DNA of 64,000 nt from Deltaproteobacteria bacterium (GTDB lineage Bacteria; Desulfobacterota; Syntrophia; Syntrophales; UBA2210): the NCBI GenBank assembly GCA_016933965.1, contig JAFGTS010000032.1, forward strand, positions 43,279 to 107,278, written 5' to 3'. A program made the translations under genes and the position numbers. The notes below the pieces were generated by a model that saw only the letters and a program-made list of their open reading frames with translations, made no database searches and was not told where the DNA came from. Below, one piece after another: positions 23,481-31,858 of this stretch (its first letter is position 1; the number at the start of each line of letters is the position of its first letter).

Positions 23481-25016
23481 TTAAAAAATGCTTCTATCAA
23501 GATTTCTGTACTGTATCGCTTCCGACAGATGATGCGATCGGATCCGCTGGTCGCCTTCCAGGTCGGCGATCGTGCGGGCGACCTTGAGGACCTTCGTATA
23601 GGCACGGCCGCTCAGGCCCAGCTTATCCATGGCCATCTCGATGAGTCTCCGGGAATCGGCGTCGAGGGAACAGAAGCGACGGATATCGCTGCTGGACATG
23701 CAAGCGTTGCCAGCCATACCGTTACCGCCAAAGCGGTCTTGTTGAAGGGACCGTGCCTTTTCGATCCGTGTCCTGATGTTCCGTGAACTCTCTCCCGGTG
23801 ACTGCGCCGAGATCTGCCGGTACTCGACGGAAGGCACCTCGATGTGTATGTCGATGCGGTCGAGGAGCGGCCCCGATATCCGTCCCCGGTATCGCTGGAT
23901 CTGCTGGGCGGAACAGCGGCAGTGCCTGCGATGATCCATGTAATACCCGCAGGGGCAGGGATTCATCGCCGCCACGAGCATGAATCTGGCCGGGTAGGTG
24001 ATGGAGATCGAAGAGCGTGCGATGGTGACGCGGCCGTCCTCCATGGGTTGCCTCAGTACCTCCAGGACGTTTCTCCTGAACTCGGGCAGTTCATCGAGGA
24101 AGAGGACACCGTTGTGGGCCAGGCTGATCTCCCCCGGTCTGGGTATCTGGCCCCCGCCGACGAGTCCCGCGTCGGAAATGGAATGATGGGGCGCCCGGAA
24201 GGGACGGTGCGCCACCAGGGTGTTCTCCTTTTCGAGCAGGCCGGCCACTGAAAATATCTTTGTTGTTTCGATCGCCTCCTCAAAGGTCGGTTCCGGGAGG
24301 ATCGTGACGAGCCTCTGGGCGAGCATGGTCTTTCCCGAGCCCGGCGAGCCGATCATGAGGATATTGTGGTTCCCGGCGGCGGCAACTTCCAGGGCCCGCT
24401 TCGCCTGCTCCTGCCCGCTCACATCGCCGAAGTCGAAGGGATACGAAGGGAACCGGAGGAACAGCTGTTCCCGTTCGACGGTAAAGGGTTCGATGGGGGT
24501 CGTTCCGTTCAGGAACTCAACGACATCGCTCAGGTGCCCGGCGCCGATCACCTCTACGCCCTCGACCACGGCGGCTTCCGGCGCGTTTTCTTCGGGGACG
24601 ATTATTCCCGCAAGCCCCGTCTTGCGCGCGAGAAAAGCGGCGGACAGGGCGCCGGGGACACCCTTTATCCTGCCGTCCAGGGACAGTTCTCCCAGGATCA
24701 TGAAATCACGGAGTTTCGCGGGCTTTACGATTTCCTCGACGGCGAGGATGCCCACGGCGATGGGCAGGTCGAAACCGGCCCCCTCTTTTTTGATATCGGC
24801 GGGGGCCAGGTTGATGGTCACCCGGTCCTGTGGAAACCGGTATCCGGAATTTCTGATGGCGGAACGGATGCGGTCCTTGCTTTCCCTGACCGCCATGTCG
24901 GGCAGTCCGACCGTCGAGAAATGGGGCAGACCGCAGGCTATGTCCACTTCGACATCGACGGGAAAGGAATCTATCCCGATAATGGTGCTGCTCGTAATGC
25001 GAACGATCACTGGCAA
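23481..25016 (-). CDS. comM: YifB/ComM family Mg-chelatase-like AAA+ ATPase
   Basis: 511 aa, full length. The N-terminal ChlI-like domain (about 1-180, with the Lon-like [22 protein letters not shown] signature in part) is followed by the AAA+ core with Walker [15 protein letters not shown], the sensor region [18 protein letters not shown] and the diagnostic [11 protein letters not shown] motif, then the C-terminal chelatase helical domain. ComM is a hexameric helicase that promotes branch migration during natural transformation; many non-competent bacteria carry it. No other competence genes are seen here. Confidence 0.92.
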   Translation of the reverse strand: MPVIVRITSSTIIGIDSFPVDVEVDIACGLPHFSTVGLPDMAVRESKDRIRSAIRNSGYRFPQDRVTINLAPADIKKEGAGFDLPIAVGILAVEEIVKPAKLRDFMILGELSLDGRIKGVPGALSAAFLARKTGLAGIIVPEENAPEAAVVEGVEVIGAGHLSDVVEFLNGTTPIEPFTVEREQLFLRFPSYPFDFGDVSGQEQAKRALEVAAAGNHNILMIGSPGSGKTMLAQRLVTILPEPTFEEAIETTKIFSVAGLLEKENTLVAHRPFRAPHHSISDAGLVGGGQIPRPGEISLAHNGVLFLDELPEFRRNVLEVLRQPMEDGRVTIARSSISITYPARFMLVAAMNPCPCGYYMDHRRHCRCSAQQIQRYRGRISGPLLDRIDIHIEVPSVEYRQISAQSPGESSRNIRTRIEKARSLQQDRFGGNGMAGNACMSSSDIRRFCSLDADSRRLIEMAMDKLGLSGRAYTKVLKVARTIADLEGDQRIRSHHLSEAIQYRNLDRSIF

Positions 25017-25155
25017 TCCCCCCGTGCCTGTTGTCCGGCTATTGTAGTGAAGCGGACGCGCTTTGGCAAGGCTTTTGTTCGCCTTTTGTCCTGTTATTTC
25101 ATGATGTTCGCTGATGTGTCAATTTGCAATGCCCTGTAAGGATAAATTGAACGGC

Positions 25156-25241
25156 GACCCCGACCCCCCGACCCCCGGATTACGGATTATGGATTACGGA
25201 TTATGGATTACGAATCCCGAATCCCGACCCCCGACCCCCGG
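25156..25241. repeat. Low-complexity tandem repeat block
   Basis: The 331-nt gap 25017-25347 contains a run of short degenerate units: CCCCGA/CCCCCGG copies (25156-25179), then GGATTAC/GGATTAT alternating five times (about 25178-25212), then CGAATCC and CCCCCGA copies up to 25241. The rest of the gap holds the ribosome site of the next gene (AAGGAGG) and no recognisable gene. A comparable GTGATTC-type run occurs near 1598-1613. Confidence 0.75.
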
Positions 25242-25347
25242 ATCCCCAGGGTTTTTTAGGTGTGAGGGAAAAATGTGCTTTATCTTTTCTTCAAGAGTGG
25301 GTATGGGTATGGGGCGGCATGGCAGGGCGAAAAAAGGAGGAATACTT

Positions 25348-26385
25348 ATGAAAACTCGCATTACGGAACTTCTGGGGATCGACTATCCGATCTTTCTGTC
25401 TGGGATGAGCTGGATCAGTGTGCCGGAGCTTGTAGCCGCCGTTTCAAATGCGGGAGGGCTGGGAATCCTGGCGACGGGCCCTCTTGATCCCGATCAGACC
25501 CGGGAATCGATTCGGAAGATACGATCGCTGACCGACAGGCCTTTCGGGGCGAATGCCTCTCTCCTGCTTCCCGGCGGGAACAAGAACGCCGAGGTGTTGC
25601 TGGAAGAAAAGGTCCCCCTGATAAACTTTGCTCTCGGCAAGGGAGACTGGCTCGTCCGTGAGGCCCACAAATACGGGGGCAAGGTGGTTGCCACGGTGAC
25701 GAACCTCCATCACGCGAAGCGTGCCCAGGACTACGGGACCGATGGGGTCATAGCCACCGGTAACGAGGCGGCCGGTCACGGAGAGGCGGTAACCACCTTT
25801 CTGCTCATCCCGAGCCTTGTTGACGCGCTCGACATTCCGGTCATTGCCGCCGGTGGGATCGCCGACGGACGGGGGTTTGCGGCGGCGCTGACGCTCGGTG
25901 CCGAGGGTGTTGCCATGGGGACCCGGTTCATTACGACGAAAGAGAGCGTCGTTCACCAGCATATCAAGCGTCTGACCATTGAAAAGGATGTCTACGATAC
26001 ACTATACTCACGGCGATTTGACGGGCTCTGGTGCCGTATCATGGATACGGAGGGGGCGCGAAAGGCCCTGCGGAAAGGGCTTGACCTTCCGGCGGCCTTT
26101 TTCAATGCCCGGATCATCGCGAACCAGCTGAGACTTCCCTTTGTGAAGCTTTTTGTGGGCGTTATGCTCTCAGGATGGAAGAACGCCAAGCAACTTGCCT
26201 ATTTTGCGAATGCCTTCAAGGCCATACAGATCGCCACGGAAGACGGAGATGTGACGAAGGGATTGCTCCCCGTCGGCCAGGCGACCGGCCTCGTTCACGA
26301 TGAACCGACCGTGGCAGAGCTGATCGAGCGGATCGTTGCGGAGGCACGGTCCCTGCACGCGGGCCTTGGTGAGAAACTGGCCTGA
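25348..26385 (+). CDS. Nitronate monooxygenase/FabK-like FMN TIM-barrel protein
   Basis: 345 aa from ATG 25348, 8 nt after AAGGAGG; the longer open frame upstream lies in the low-complexity block. N-terminal TELLGIDYPIFLSGMSWIS, the FMN phosphate site IPVIAAGGIADGRG and GAEGVAMGTRF are the family signature shared by nitronate monooxygenase and enoyl-ACP reductase II (FabK). The catalytic-like GNEAAGHG motif is present. In strict anaerobes such proteins are more often FabK-like reductases than oxygen-using enzymes. No fatty-acid synthesis genes are adjacent, so the assignment is left general. Confidence 0.85.
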   Translation: MKTRITELLGIDYPIFLSGMSWISVPELVAAVSNAGGLGILATGPLDPDQTRESIRKIRSLTDRPFGANASLLLPGGNKNAEVLLEEKVPLINFALGKGDWLVREAHKYGGKVVATVTNLHHAKRAQDYGTDGVIATGNEAAGHGEAVTTFLLIPSLVDALDIPVIAAGGIADGRGFAAALTLGAEGVAMGTRFITTKESVVHQHIKRLTIEKDVYDTLYSRRFDGLWCRIMDTEGARKALRKGLDLPAAFFNARIIANQLRLPFVKLFVGVMLSGWKNAKQLAYFANAFKAIQIATEDGDVTKGLLPVGQATGLVHDEPTVAELIERIVAEARSLHAGLGEKLA

Positions 26386-26442
26386 GAGGCGATCCGACAT
26401 CCAGCCTTTATCACTCCGGTTGCCGGGGCTCGGTCGTTGCGC

Positions 26443-26471
26443 TTGACGGGCCCCGCCAACTGTGTTAGCCT
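26443..26471 (+). promoter_or_regulatory. Candidate promoter of moaC
   Basis: TTGACG (26443-26448), 17-nt spacer, TAGCCT (26466-26471), about 48 nt before the moaC ATG. The -10 is weak. Confidence 0.4.
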
Positions 26472-26518
26472 TCGTCACCGCGCGATGATATCGTGAGGAC
26501 ACCGGAACAGGTAGTTAT

Positions 26519-26998
26519 ATGGCCCAGTTCACGCATCTCGATGAAGATAACAAATCCCGCATGGTCGATGTGACCGAGAAGGAGCAGACCCTGAGGGAAG
26601 CCTGTGCCCGGGGACGGGTCCTGATGAAGCCGGAAACGGTGAAAGAGATCGAGGCCGGGGGTATGAAGAAGGGCGATGTCCTCGGGGTGGCGAGGATCGC
26701 CGGGATAATGGCCGCCAAACGCACGGGCGATATCATTCCGCTGTGTCACCCCCTGGAGTTGACGGGGATCGACATTCAATTCACCATCGACGCTGCGGCG
26801 GGCGAGATAACGATAGAGGCACGGGTGCGAACCGTGGGAAGGACCGGTGTCGAGATGGAAGCCCTGACGGCGGTCAGCGCGGCGTCCCTGACGATCTACG
26901 ATATGTGCAAATCAGCGGACCGGGAGATCATCCTGACCGACATCATGCTGATGGAAAAAAGCGGCGGGAGAAGCGGCACATATGTGCGCAATAAATGA
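26519..26998 (+). CDS. moaC: Cyclic pyranopterin monophosphate synthase
   Basis: 159 aa, full length. With MoaA it converts GTP to cyclic pyranopterin monophosphate, the first committed step of molybdenum cofactor synthesis. The signature runs MVDVTEKEQTLREA, IIPLCHPLELTGID (active-site His-Pro) and GRTGVEMEALTAVSAA with the catalytic lysine in YDMCKS. moaA is not adjacent. Presence of Moco synthesis agrees with the molbindin gene at the right end of the window. Confidence 0.96.
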   Translation: MAQFTHLDEDNKSRMVDVTEKEQTLREACARGRVLMKPETVKEIEAGGMKKGDVLGVARIAGIMAAKRTGDIIPLCHPLELTGIDIQFTIDAAAGEITIEARVRTVGRTGVEMEALTAVSAASLTIYDMCKSADREIILTDIMLMEKSGGRSGTYVRNK

Positions 26999-27022
26999 AC
27001 ATACCTCCTGCGGTGAATGCCG

Positions 27023-27550
27023 ATGAAAACACCACATACCTACCGGACGCGGAAACTGTTCATGATCCCCTTCAGCATCGACCTGCTGCTTCTTTTCGCG
27101 CTCATAATCATTTCCTTCATGACGAAAAGCCTCCTGGCCGAACGGATCATCCTGATCCTGATCTGTATACCGCTGCTCTATATTTTTTTCGAATCGCTCT
27201 ACCGGCGGACGACCATCGGGGAGGAAAAACTCCGGATCGAGAAATTCCTGCGGAAAAAAGAGGTGCCCTGGAAAGAGATCATCAACGTGGATATCATGAC
27301 CGTCGGGAAGAAGGCCTACCTCCTGCTGACGGCGAAGAAGGGATTTCACATCCTTCCCAACTCGCATGAGAATTTTGTATCACTGGTACGGGACATTGCC
27401 GGCCGTGTGGGAAATGAAAATGTCGAAGAAAGAGTGTCCGCTTTTATCGAAAAACCTGTCAGGAGAACGGCCGATATCGTCGCGTCGTGGGTGGCGGTGG
27501 TCCTCCTGATGGTGGTGATATTCCTGAAGTTGACGATTTCAGCACCGTGA
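27023..27550 (+). CDS. Membrane protein with a PH-like cytoplasmic region
   Basis: 175 aa from ATG 27023 (GGTGA 7 nt upstream; ATG 27017 also possible). Two N-terminal transmembrane segments (about residues 15-33 and 39-57), a soluble middle (EEKLRIEKFLRKKEVPWKEIINVDIM ... AKKGFHILPN read in pieces) with the strand order of bacterial PH/YcxB-like domains, and one C-terminal membrane helix (155-173). It follows moaC by 24 nt and may be cotranscribed, but no link to cofactor synthesis is evident. Function unknown. Confidence 0.75.
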   Translation: MKTPHTYRTRKLFMIPFSIDLLLLFALIIISFMTKSLLAERIILILICIPLLYIFFESLYRRTTIGEEKLRIEKFLRKKEVPWKEIINVDIMTVGKKAYLLLTAKKGFHILPNSHENFVSLVRDIAGRVGNENVEERVSAFIEKPVRRTADIVASWVAVVLLMVVIFLKLTISAP

Positions 27551-27573
27551 GACGGATTTTTTATTTTTATGTA

Positions 27574-27602
27574 TTGACGGCGTCATAAAAAGGTCCTATA
27601 CT
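27574..27602 (+). promoter_or_regulatory. Sigma70-like promoter of the Fis-type gene
   Basis: TTGACG (27574-27579), 17-nt spacer, TATACT (27597-27602). It predicts a leader of about 160 nt before the ATG at 27773. Confidence 0.65.
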
Positions 27603-27772
27603 CGGTTTCACTTTTCCTCACAGTGCGGCTGGTGAACAATCCCGGGCCCGATCAAGGGGGGCAGGTGGTGCGTGCCCGGGACCTTTCAACCCCTTTGCTG
27701 AAATATCTGTGTGGCGATATCCCGCTATGAAGTGGTCGTGTTTTTCTTTTTTCAAAAAAGGATAGTTTTTTA

Positions 27773-28048
27773 ATGAGTGTTCGTGATCGCGATACTGTAA
27801 ACATTTCCTCATTTCCCGCCATTGAAGAAGTGATCGAAAAGAGACTTGAAGAGATCGTCACGCTCCTTGATTCCGGCAACGGAGAGAACGGCAAACTCTA
27901 TGATGAGGTCCTGTGCCTGGTAGAACGATGCCTGATCAAGATAGCCATGCGCAGGTCCAATAACATCAAGAAAGCCGCCGCCGACTTCCTTGGTATCAAC
28001 CGGAACACCCTCCACAGCAAGATCAATAAGCTCGATATTCAGGGATGA
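27773..28048 (+). CDS. Stand-alone Fis-type helix-turn-helix protein
   Basis: 91 aa. The C-terminal 45 residues (RCLIKIAMRRSNNIKKAAADFLGINRNTLHSKI read in pieces: IKKAAADFLGINRNTLHSKI is the helix-turn-helix) match the Fis/NtrC C-terminal DNA-binding domain, and the N-terminal 45 residues are a dimerisation-like acidic helix region. It is about the size of E. coli Fis (98 aa) and has no receiver or AAA+ domain, so it could be a nucleoid-type regulator. It has its own promoter and ends 5 nt from the convergent inositol monophosphatase gene. Confidence 0.85.
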   Translation: MSVRDRDTVNISSFPAIEEVIEKRLEEIVTLLDSGNGENGKLYDEVLCLVERCLIKIAMRRSNNIKKAAADFLGINRNTLHSKINKLDIQG

Positions 28049-28052
28049 TGAT

Positions 28053-28853
28053 TCACCGGACAAGACGGTGGTCAAGGGGATCCGTCTCCCGCAGGACGGA
28101 CAGCAATGCTTCCTGGATATGCCCGTTTGACGCCGCGATGCCCGGTGATTCCAGATAAAACCCGCCGCCGTCGATGCCGGTGACGATGCCCCCCGCCTCT
28201 TCCACCATGAGCCAGCCGGCCGCCGTATCCCAGGGGTGCAGCTTCAATTCCCAGAAACCGTCAAAGCGGCCCGCGGCCAGATAGGCGAGATCAAGCGCCG
28301 CGGAACCGGCGCGGCGTATCGCCTGGACCTTCAGCGCCAGTTCATTGAAGTAATTGATGTTATTGTCGGGGTTTGTCCTGATGTCGTAAGGGAATCCCGT
28401 CGCGAGAAGGCTTTTCGAAAGGTCTTTCGTATCGGAAACGACGAGGCGCCTTTCATTGAGAAAGGCCCCGGCTCCCTTCTCCGCGATGAAGAGCTCATCG
28501 AGCAGGGGATCGTATATGACGCCCAGTATGATCCGTCCCTCTTTCTCAAAGGCGATGGAGACGCAGAACTGGGGAAAACCGTGGGCGAAGTTGGTGGTCC
28601 CGTCCAGGGGATCGATGATCCATCGATAGGAAGACCCCTTCCGAATGGGGGAGGATTCCTCGGCGAGGATGTCGTGTTCGGGGAAGGCCCCGGTTATGCG
28701 CGATATGATCAGTTCCTCCGACAGGGTATCCGTTTCCGTCACCAGGTTGATCGCCCCCTTGTACGCCACCCGGTGAGGACCGTGAAACCGCTCCTTGAGC
28801 AACGCGCCCGCTTCCCGCGCCAGGGCCTGTGCAAATTCTCCGTATTCGGACAT
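28053..28853 (-). CDS. suhB: Inositol monophosphatase family protein
   Basis: 266 aa, full length. Metal-dependent sugar phosphatase with all three family sites: the first-metal Glu pair in LAEESSPI, WIIDPLDGTTNFAHG, and HPWDTAAGWLMVEEAGG. The protein may act on inositol-1-phosphate or another sugar phosphate; in many bacteria the SuhB homologue also affects rRNA transcription. It is convergent with the Fis-type gene and divergent from rodZ. The gene symbol is by homology class only. Confidence 0.9.
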   Translation of the reverse strand: MSEYGEFAQALAREAGALLKERFHGPHRVAYKGAINLVTETDTLSEELIISRITGAFPEHDILAEESSPIRKGSSYRWIIDPLDGTTNFAHGFPQFCVSIAFEKEGRIILGVIYDPLLDELFIAEKGAGAFLNERRLVVSDTKDLSKSLLATGFPYDIRTNPDNNINYFNELALKVQAIRRAGSAALDLAYLAAGRFDGFWELKLHPWDTAAGWLMVEEAGGIVTGIDGGGFYLESPGIAASNGHIQEALLSVLRETDPLDHRLVR

Positions 28854-29084
28854 GTAAGGGCTCCCGTAAAAGATGTTCGGCCGGGGAATATGTTACCGGC
28901 ATATGAAGGTTCTGACCCATGCCCTTACTTCATAATTGAATAATCTTCAAGATGATTACAGGGGTGGCCGCCGTTGTCGCTCGTTGGGAAGCGCGGCCGC
29001 ACCGGGGAAAATCAGGAAATACGAAAGCATTTCTGTTGCCTCGCTTCGCATTTAATGATAGAGGATGCATAACTTTTTTACAGT

Positions 29085-29984
29085 ATGCAGGTGTCGATGA
29101 AGGACGAGGAAGAGGTACAGAAATCAGCGACCGAAGTCCCGGAGAAAGAGAAATCCCCGCCGGGCTTGAGGCAATTGCGGGAATCGAAGGGGTTATCGAT
29201 CAAGGCCGCTTCCAGTGAGACGCGGATCAGTCCTTCCGTTCTCACGGCCATCGAGAACGAGGCCTTTGAGCTTCTGCCGGAACCGGTCTATTCACGGGCG
29301 TTCATAGGGACCTATGCCCGGTTTCTCGGCGCGGAAGGCCTCGATGTTCTCAAACGGTACAACGAATACACGGCTGAAAAAGAGAGGGGCCGTCTCAGGC
29401 GGGAGAGCAGCAGAAAGGAAGCCCGGTCGCAAATGAGGCGCGGTATCGTGCTTCTCGTTGTTCTGATCCTCTGCGCCCTTGCGTTCTTTTCCTACCAATA
29501 TTTCTTTTCCGGGAATGATTCATCGGGGATAACACAGCAGGTCGGTGTGGTGATGGAGCAGGCGGATCGGCCGGATACCATGCCCGTGGCGGGTTCACCG
29601 GTGGAGCCGCCGGTGCCGGAGGACACGGGGGTCATCAGGGGAGAGGAGGCGCCGGCACCCGAGGAAACGGCGATGCCGGAACCGATCGTCCCGCCCGCCC
29701 CGGAACCGCAACCCCCGGAGACGCCGCAGTATACCTCTCATCACCTGCATATCGAAGCGACGGAATGGACCTGGCTTGAAATAACCCGTGATGATGATCT
29801 TCCCTTTGAAATACTGATGAAACCGGGTGACACCCTTTCCAGGGATGCCTCGGACAAGTTCGTCATGATCGTCGGGAATGCGAGCGGTGTTCGTATCACC
29901 TTCAACGGAGAACCGCTCGGTTCTCTGGGAAAACATGGTGAGGTGGTCCTTCTGACACTCCCCCGTGAGAAGGGTGCTCCCTGA
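29085..29984 (+). CDS. rodZ: RodZ-like cytoskeletal protein (helix-turn-helix, TM, DUF4115)
   Basis: 299 aa (ATG 29085; ATG 29097 is an equally possible start). The N-terminal HTH_25 domain (residues about 27-95, LRQLRESKGLSIKAASSETR) normally binds MreB. A basic stretch and one transmembrane helix (about 118-140) follow, then a Pro/Glu-rich periplasmic linker (150-215) and a C-terminal DUF4115 beta domain (WTWLEITRDDDLPFEILMKPG and the RITFNGEPLG end). RodZ links MreB to the rod-shape elongation complex. The 230-nt gap before it shows no convincing promoter. Confidence 0.88.
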   Translation: MQVSMKDEEEVQKSATEVPEKEKSPPGLRQLRESKGLSIKAASSETRISPSVLTAIENEAFELLPEPVYSRAFIGTYARFLGAEGLDVLKRYNEYTAEKERGRLRRESSRKEARSQMRRGIVLLVVLILCALAFFSYQYFFSGNDSSGITQQVGVVMEQADRPDTMPVAGSPVEPPVPEDTGVIRGEEAPAPEETAMPEPIVPPAPEPQPPETPQYTSHHLHIEATEWTWLEITRDDDLPFEILMKPGDTLSRDASDKFVMIVGNASGVRITFNGEPLGSLGKHGEVVLLTLPREKGAP

Positions 29985-30038
29985 ACCGTCGCGGCCGGAC
30001 CGGAAGATGGAAGTGAATGGTGATCCGGGAAAGATAGT

Positions 30039-30067
30039 TTGACAAAGCCCGGTCAATCCAGTAGTTT
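30039..30067 (+). promoter_or_regulatory. Candidate promoter of tatA
   Basis: TTGACA (30039-30044), 17-nt spacer, TAGTTT (30062-30067), 54 nt before the tatA ATG. Confidence 0.5.
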
Positions 30068-30121
30068 CGTGAATACGATACGTGCGGGGAGACACTCCCT
30101 GCCGAGTGAGGTGAGAAAGAT

Positions 30122-30313
30122 ATGTTCGGTGGTCTTGGAATGCCCGAGTTGCTGATAATCCTCGTGATTATCCTGATCATCTTTGGAGCGGGGAAATTGC
30201 CCGAGATAGGCGGCGCCATCGGAAAGGGCATCCGCAACTTCAAGAAATCAGTCACTGAACAGGATGAATCGGGCGGCAAGAAGGATACGGAAAAGATCGA
30301 GAAGAAGGACTGA
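30122..30313 (+). CDS. tatA: Sec-independent protein translocase TatA/TatE
   Basis: 63 aa: one N-terminal membrane helix (PELLIILVIILIIFGAGKL), the FG-x-KLP hinge, an amphipathic helix (IGGAIGKGIRNFKKSV) and a short charged tail. This is the pore-forming subunit for export of folded proteins. The polar residue early in the helix is Glu9, as in TatA. TatB and TatC are not adjacent. It is convergent with ssb. Confidence 0.92.
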   Translation: MFGGLGMPELLIILVIILIIFGAGKLPEIGGAIGKGIRNFKKSVTEQDESGGKKDTEKIEKKD

Positions 30314-30412
30314 CGGCTGTTCGGCTGGCCCCCCTGCCTCTTACCGCATCCTTCACGGCCGTTCCATCGCTGAAGGCGCCGTTCATTCTTTACGCGGCAC
30401 GGGCCTTCTCAT

Positions 30413-30829
30413 CTAAAAGGGCACGTCGTCATCAGGTGCCTGTGACCCGGAAAAGGACCCCGAACCGGACTCCCAGCCTCCCGGGGCCTGACCGCCGTCG
30501 GAATCCTTCCTGTCAAGCATCTGCATGTTCTGTGCCACGATCTCCGTCGTATACCGCTTGTTGCCTTCCTTGTCCTCCCAGGTCCGTGTCTGGATCCTGC
30601 CGTCAATATATACAAGACTTCCCTTGGAAAGGTAGTTGCCGCATATTTCGGCGAGTTTTCGAAACGTTACGATCCGGTGCCATTCCGTCCGCTGTTCCTT
30701 GTTCCCGTTCTTGTCCTTCCACTGCTCGTTCGTGGCGAGATTGAAAGTCGTCACCATCGTTCCGTCCTGGGTGTACCGGACCTCCGGATCCGCGCCCAGC
30801 CTGCCGATAAGTATTGCCTTGTTGATCAT
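30413..30829 (-). CDS. ssb: Single-stranded DNA-binding protein
   Basis: 138 aa from ATG 30829 (GGGGG ribosome site; 21 more codons upstream lack support). The OB fold begins [20 protein letters not shown] and contains the conserved TEWHRIVTF and [14 protein letters not shown] segments. A Gly/Ser-rich linker leads to the acidic tip DDDVPF that recruits replication and repair proteins. Usual bacterial SSB length is 140-180 aa, so this is complete with a short linker. Confidence 0.95.
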   Translation of the reverse strand: MINKAILIGRLGADPEVRYTQDGTMVTTFNLATNEQWKDKNGNKEQRTEWHRIVTFRKLAEICGNYLSKGSLVYIDGRIQTRTWEDKEGNKRYTTEIVAQNMQMLDRKDSDGGQAPGGWESGSGSFSGSQAPDDDVPF

Positions 30830-30924
30830 GGGACCCCCCTTGCTCAGAATTTCAAAGCATCTTACACGACTCGCTCCATCTTGGCAAATCATTTATCCAT
30901 GAGGCTTTGAGACCACATTCCCGG

Positions 30925-30953
30925 TTGACTTCGACGGTAATATTAAGTAGAAG
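30925..30953 (+). promoter_or_regulatory. Candidate promoter of uppP-ftsK-rimO
   Basis: TTGACT (30925-30930), 17-nt spacer, TAGAAG (30948-30953), 80 nt before the uppP start. Weak -10. Confidence 0.4.
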
Positions 30954-31033
30954 TACAAACTGATGATTTCATGTAACGGGAAAGGTGGAACGGTGCCGGG
31001 AGCGGGAATTCTGGAAAGGATACGGTCTGAATC

Positions 31034-31858
31034 TTGAACCTGTGGGAGGCAGTGCTCCTTGGAATCGTACAGGGACTGACGGAGTTCTTCCCCGTCAGCA
31101 GTTCGGGTCACCTGGTAATCGCGCAGGGATACATCGAAGGATTCCGGCAGCCCGGTGTGCTCTTTGATGTCATGGTTCATTTCGGCACGCTGGTGGCCAT
31201 TGTCTTTTTTCTGCGTTCCGAAGTGGCCGCCATCCTCCGGTCGCTGCTGCCGGGATCGGTGGATCCTCCCGGTGCGGAAGAAATGGTGCCGGTACGGAGG
31301 AGGATCGCCCTCTATATCGTTACCGGTACGGCATGCACCGTGGCCATCGCTTTGCTGTTTGAAAACAGGGTGCACCACCTCTTCGCTTCCGCGGGGATCG
31401 CCGCCGCCATGCTCCTGGTGACGGGGCTTCTTTTGTTCCTGGCCGACAGGGTGGAAGGGGCGGAGCGCAAGGAAAGCGACCTGACCCTTACCGACGGGAT
31501 CATTGTGGGGATTGTTCAGGGGATCGCCCTGATCCCGGGCATATCGAGATCCGGCGCGACCATCGCCGCCGGCATGTTCAGAAAGTTGAACGGTGAGACA
31601 GCGGCACGATTCAGCTTTCTCATGTCCATACCTGCCGTCGCGGGTGCGATGGTCTACGAGTCGCGATACGCGGGGGCCGTGCCGGCCGGTGAGCTGGGAA
31701 TCTATTTCGCCGGTGCCGTCGTCGCGGCGATCACAGGGTTTTTGACATTGAGAGTCCTCTTTTTTATAATAAAGGCTCAGAAACTGAGGATTTTCGCCTA
31801 TTACTGCTGGTTCGTCGGTATTGCCACCCTGGTGCTGAGGACCGTCGCCCATGGCTGA
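31034..31858 (+). CDS. uppP: Undecaprenyl-diphosphatase UppP/BacA
   Basis: 274 aa with a TTG start; an in-frame TGA lies two codons upstream, which fixes the start. Integral membrane enzyme dephosphorylating undecaprenyl diphosphate to recycle the cell-wall lipid carrier; also known to give bacitracin resistance. The two catalytic signatures are intact: LGIVQGLTEFFPVSSSGHLV at residues 8-27 and the PGISRSGATIAAG motif near 170-182. It overlaps ftsK by 8 nt. Confidence 0.94.
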   Translation: MNLWEAVLLGIVQGLTEFFPVSSSGHLVIAQGYIEGFRQPGVLFDVMVHFGTLVAIVFFLRSEVAAILRSLLPGSVDPPGAEEMVPVRRRIALYIVTGTACTVAIALLFENRVHHLFASAGIAAAMLLVTGLLLFLADRVEGAERKESDLTLTDGIIVGIVQGIALIPGISRSGATIAAGMFRKLNGETAARFSFLMSIPAVAGAMVYESRYAGAVPAGELGIYFAGAVVAAITGFLTLRVLFFIIKAQKLRIFAYYCWFVGIATLVLRTVAHG

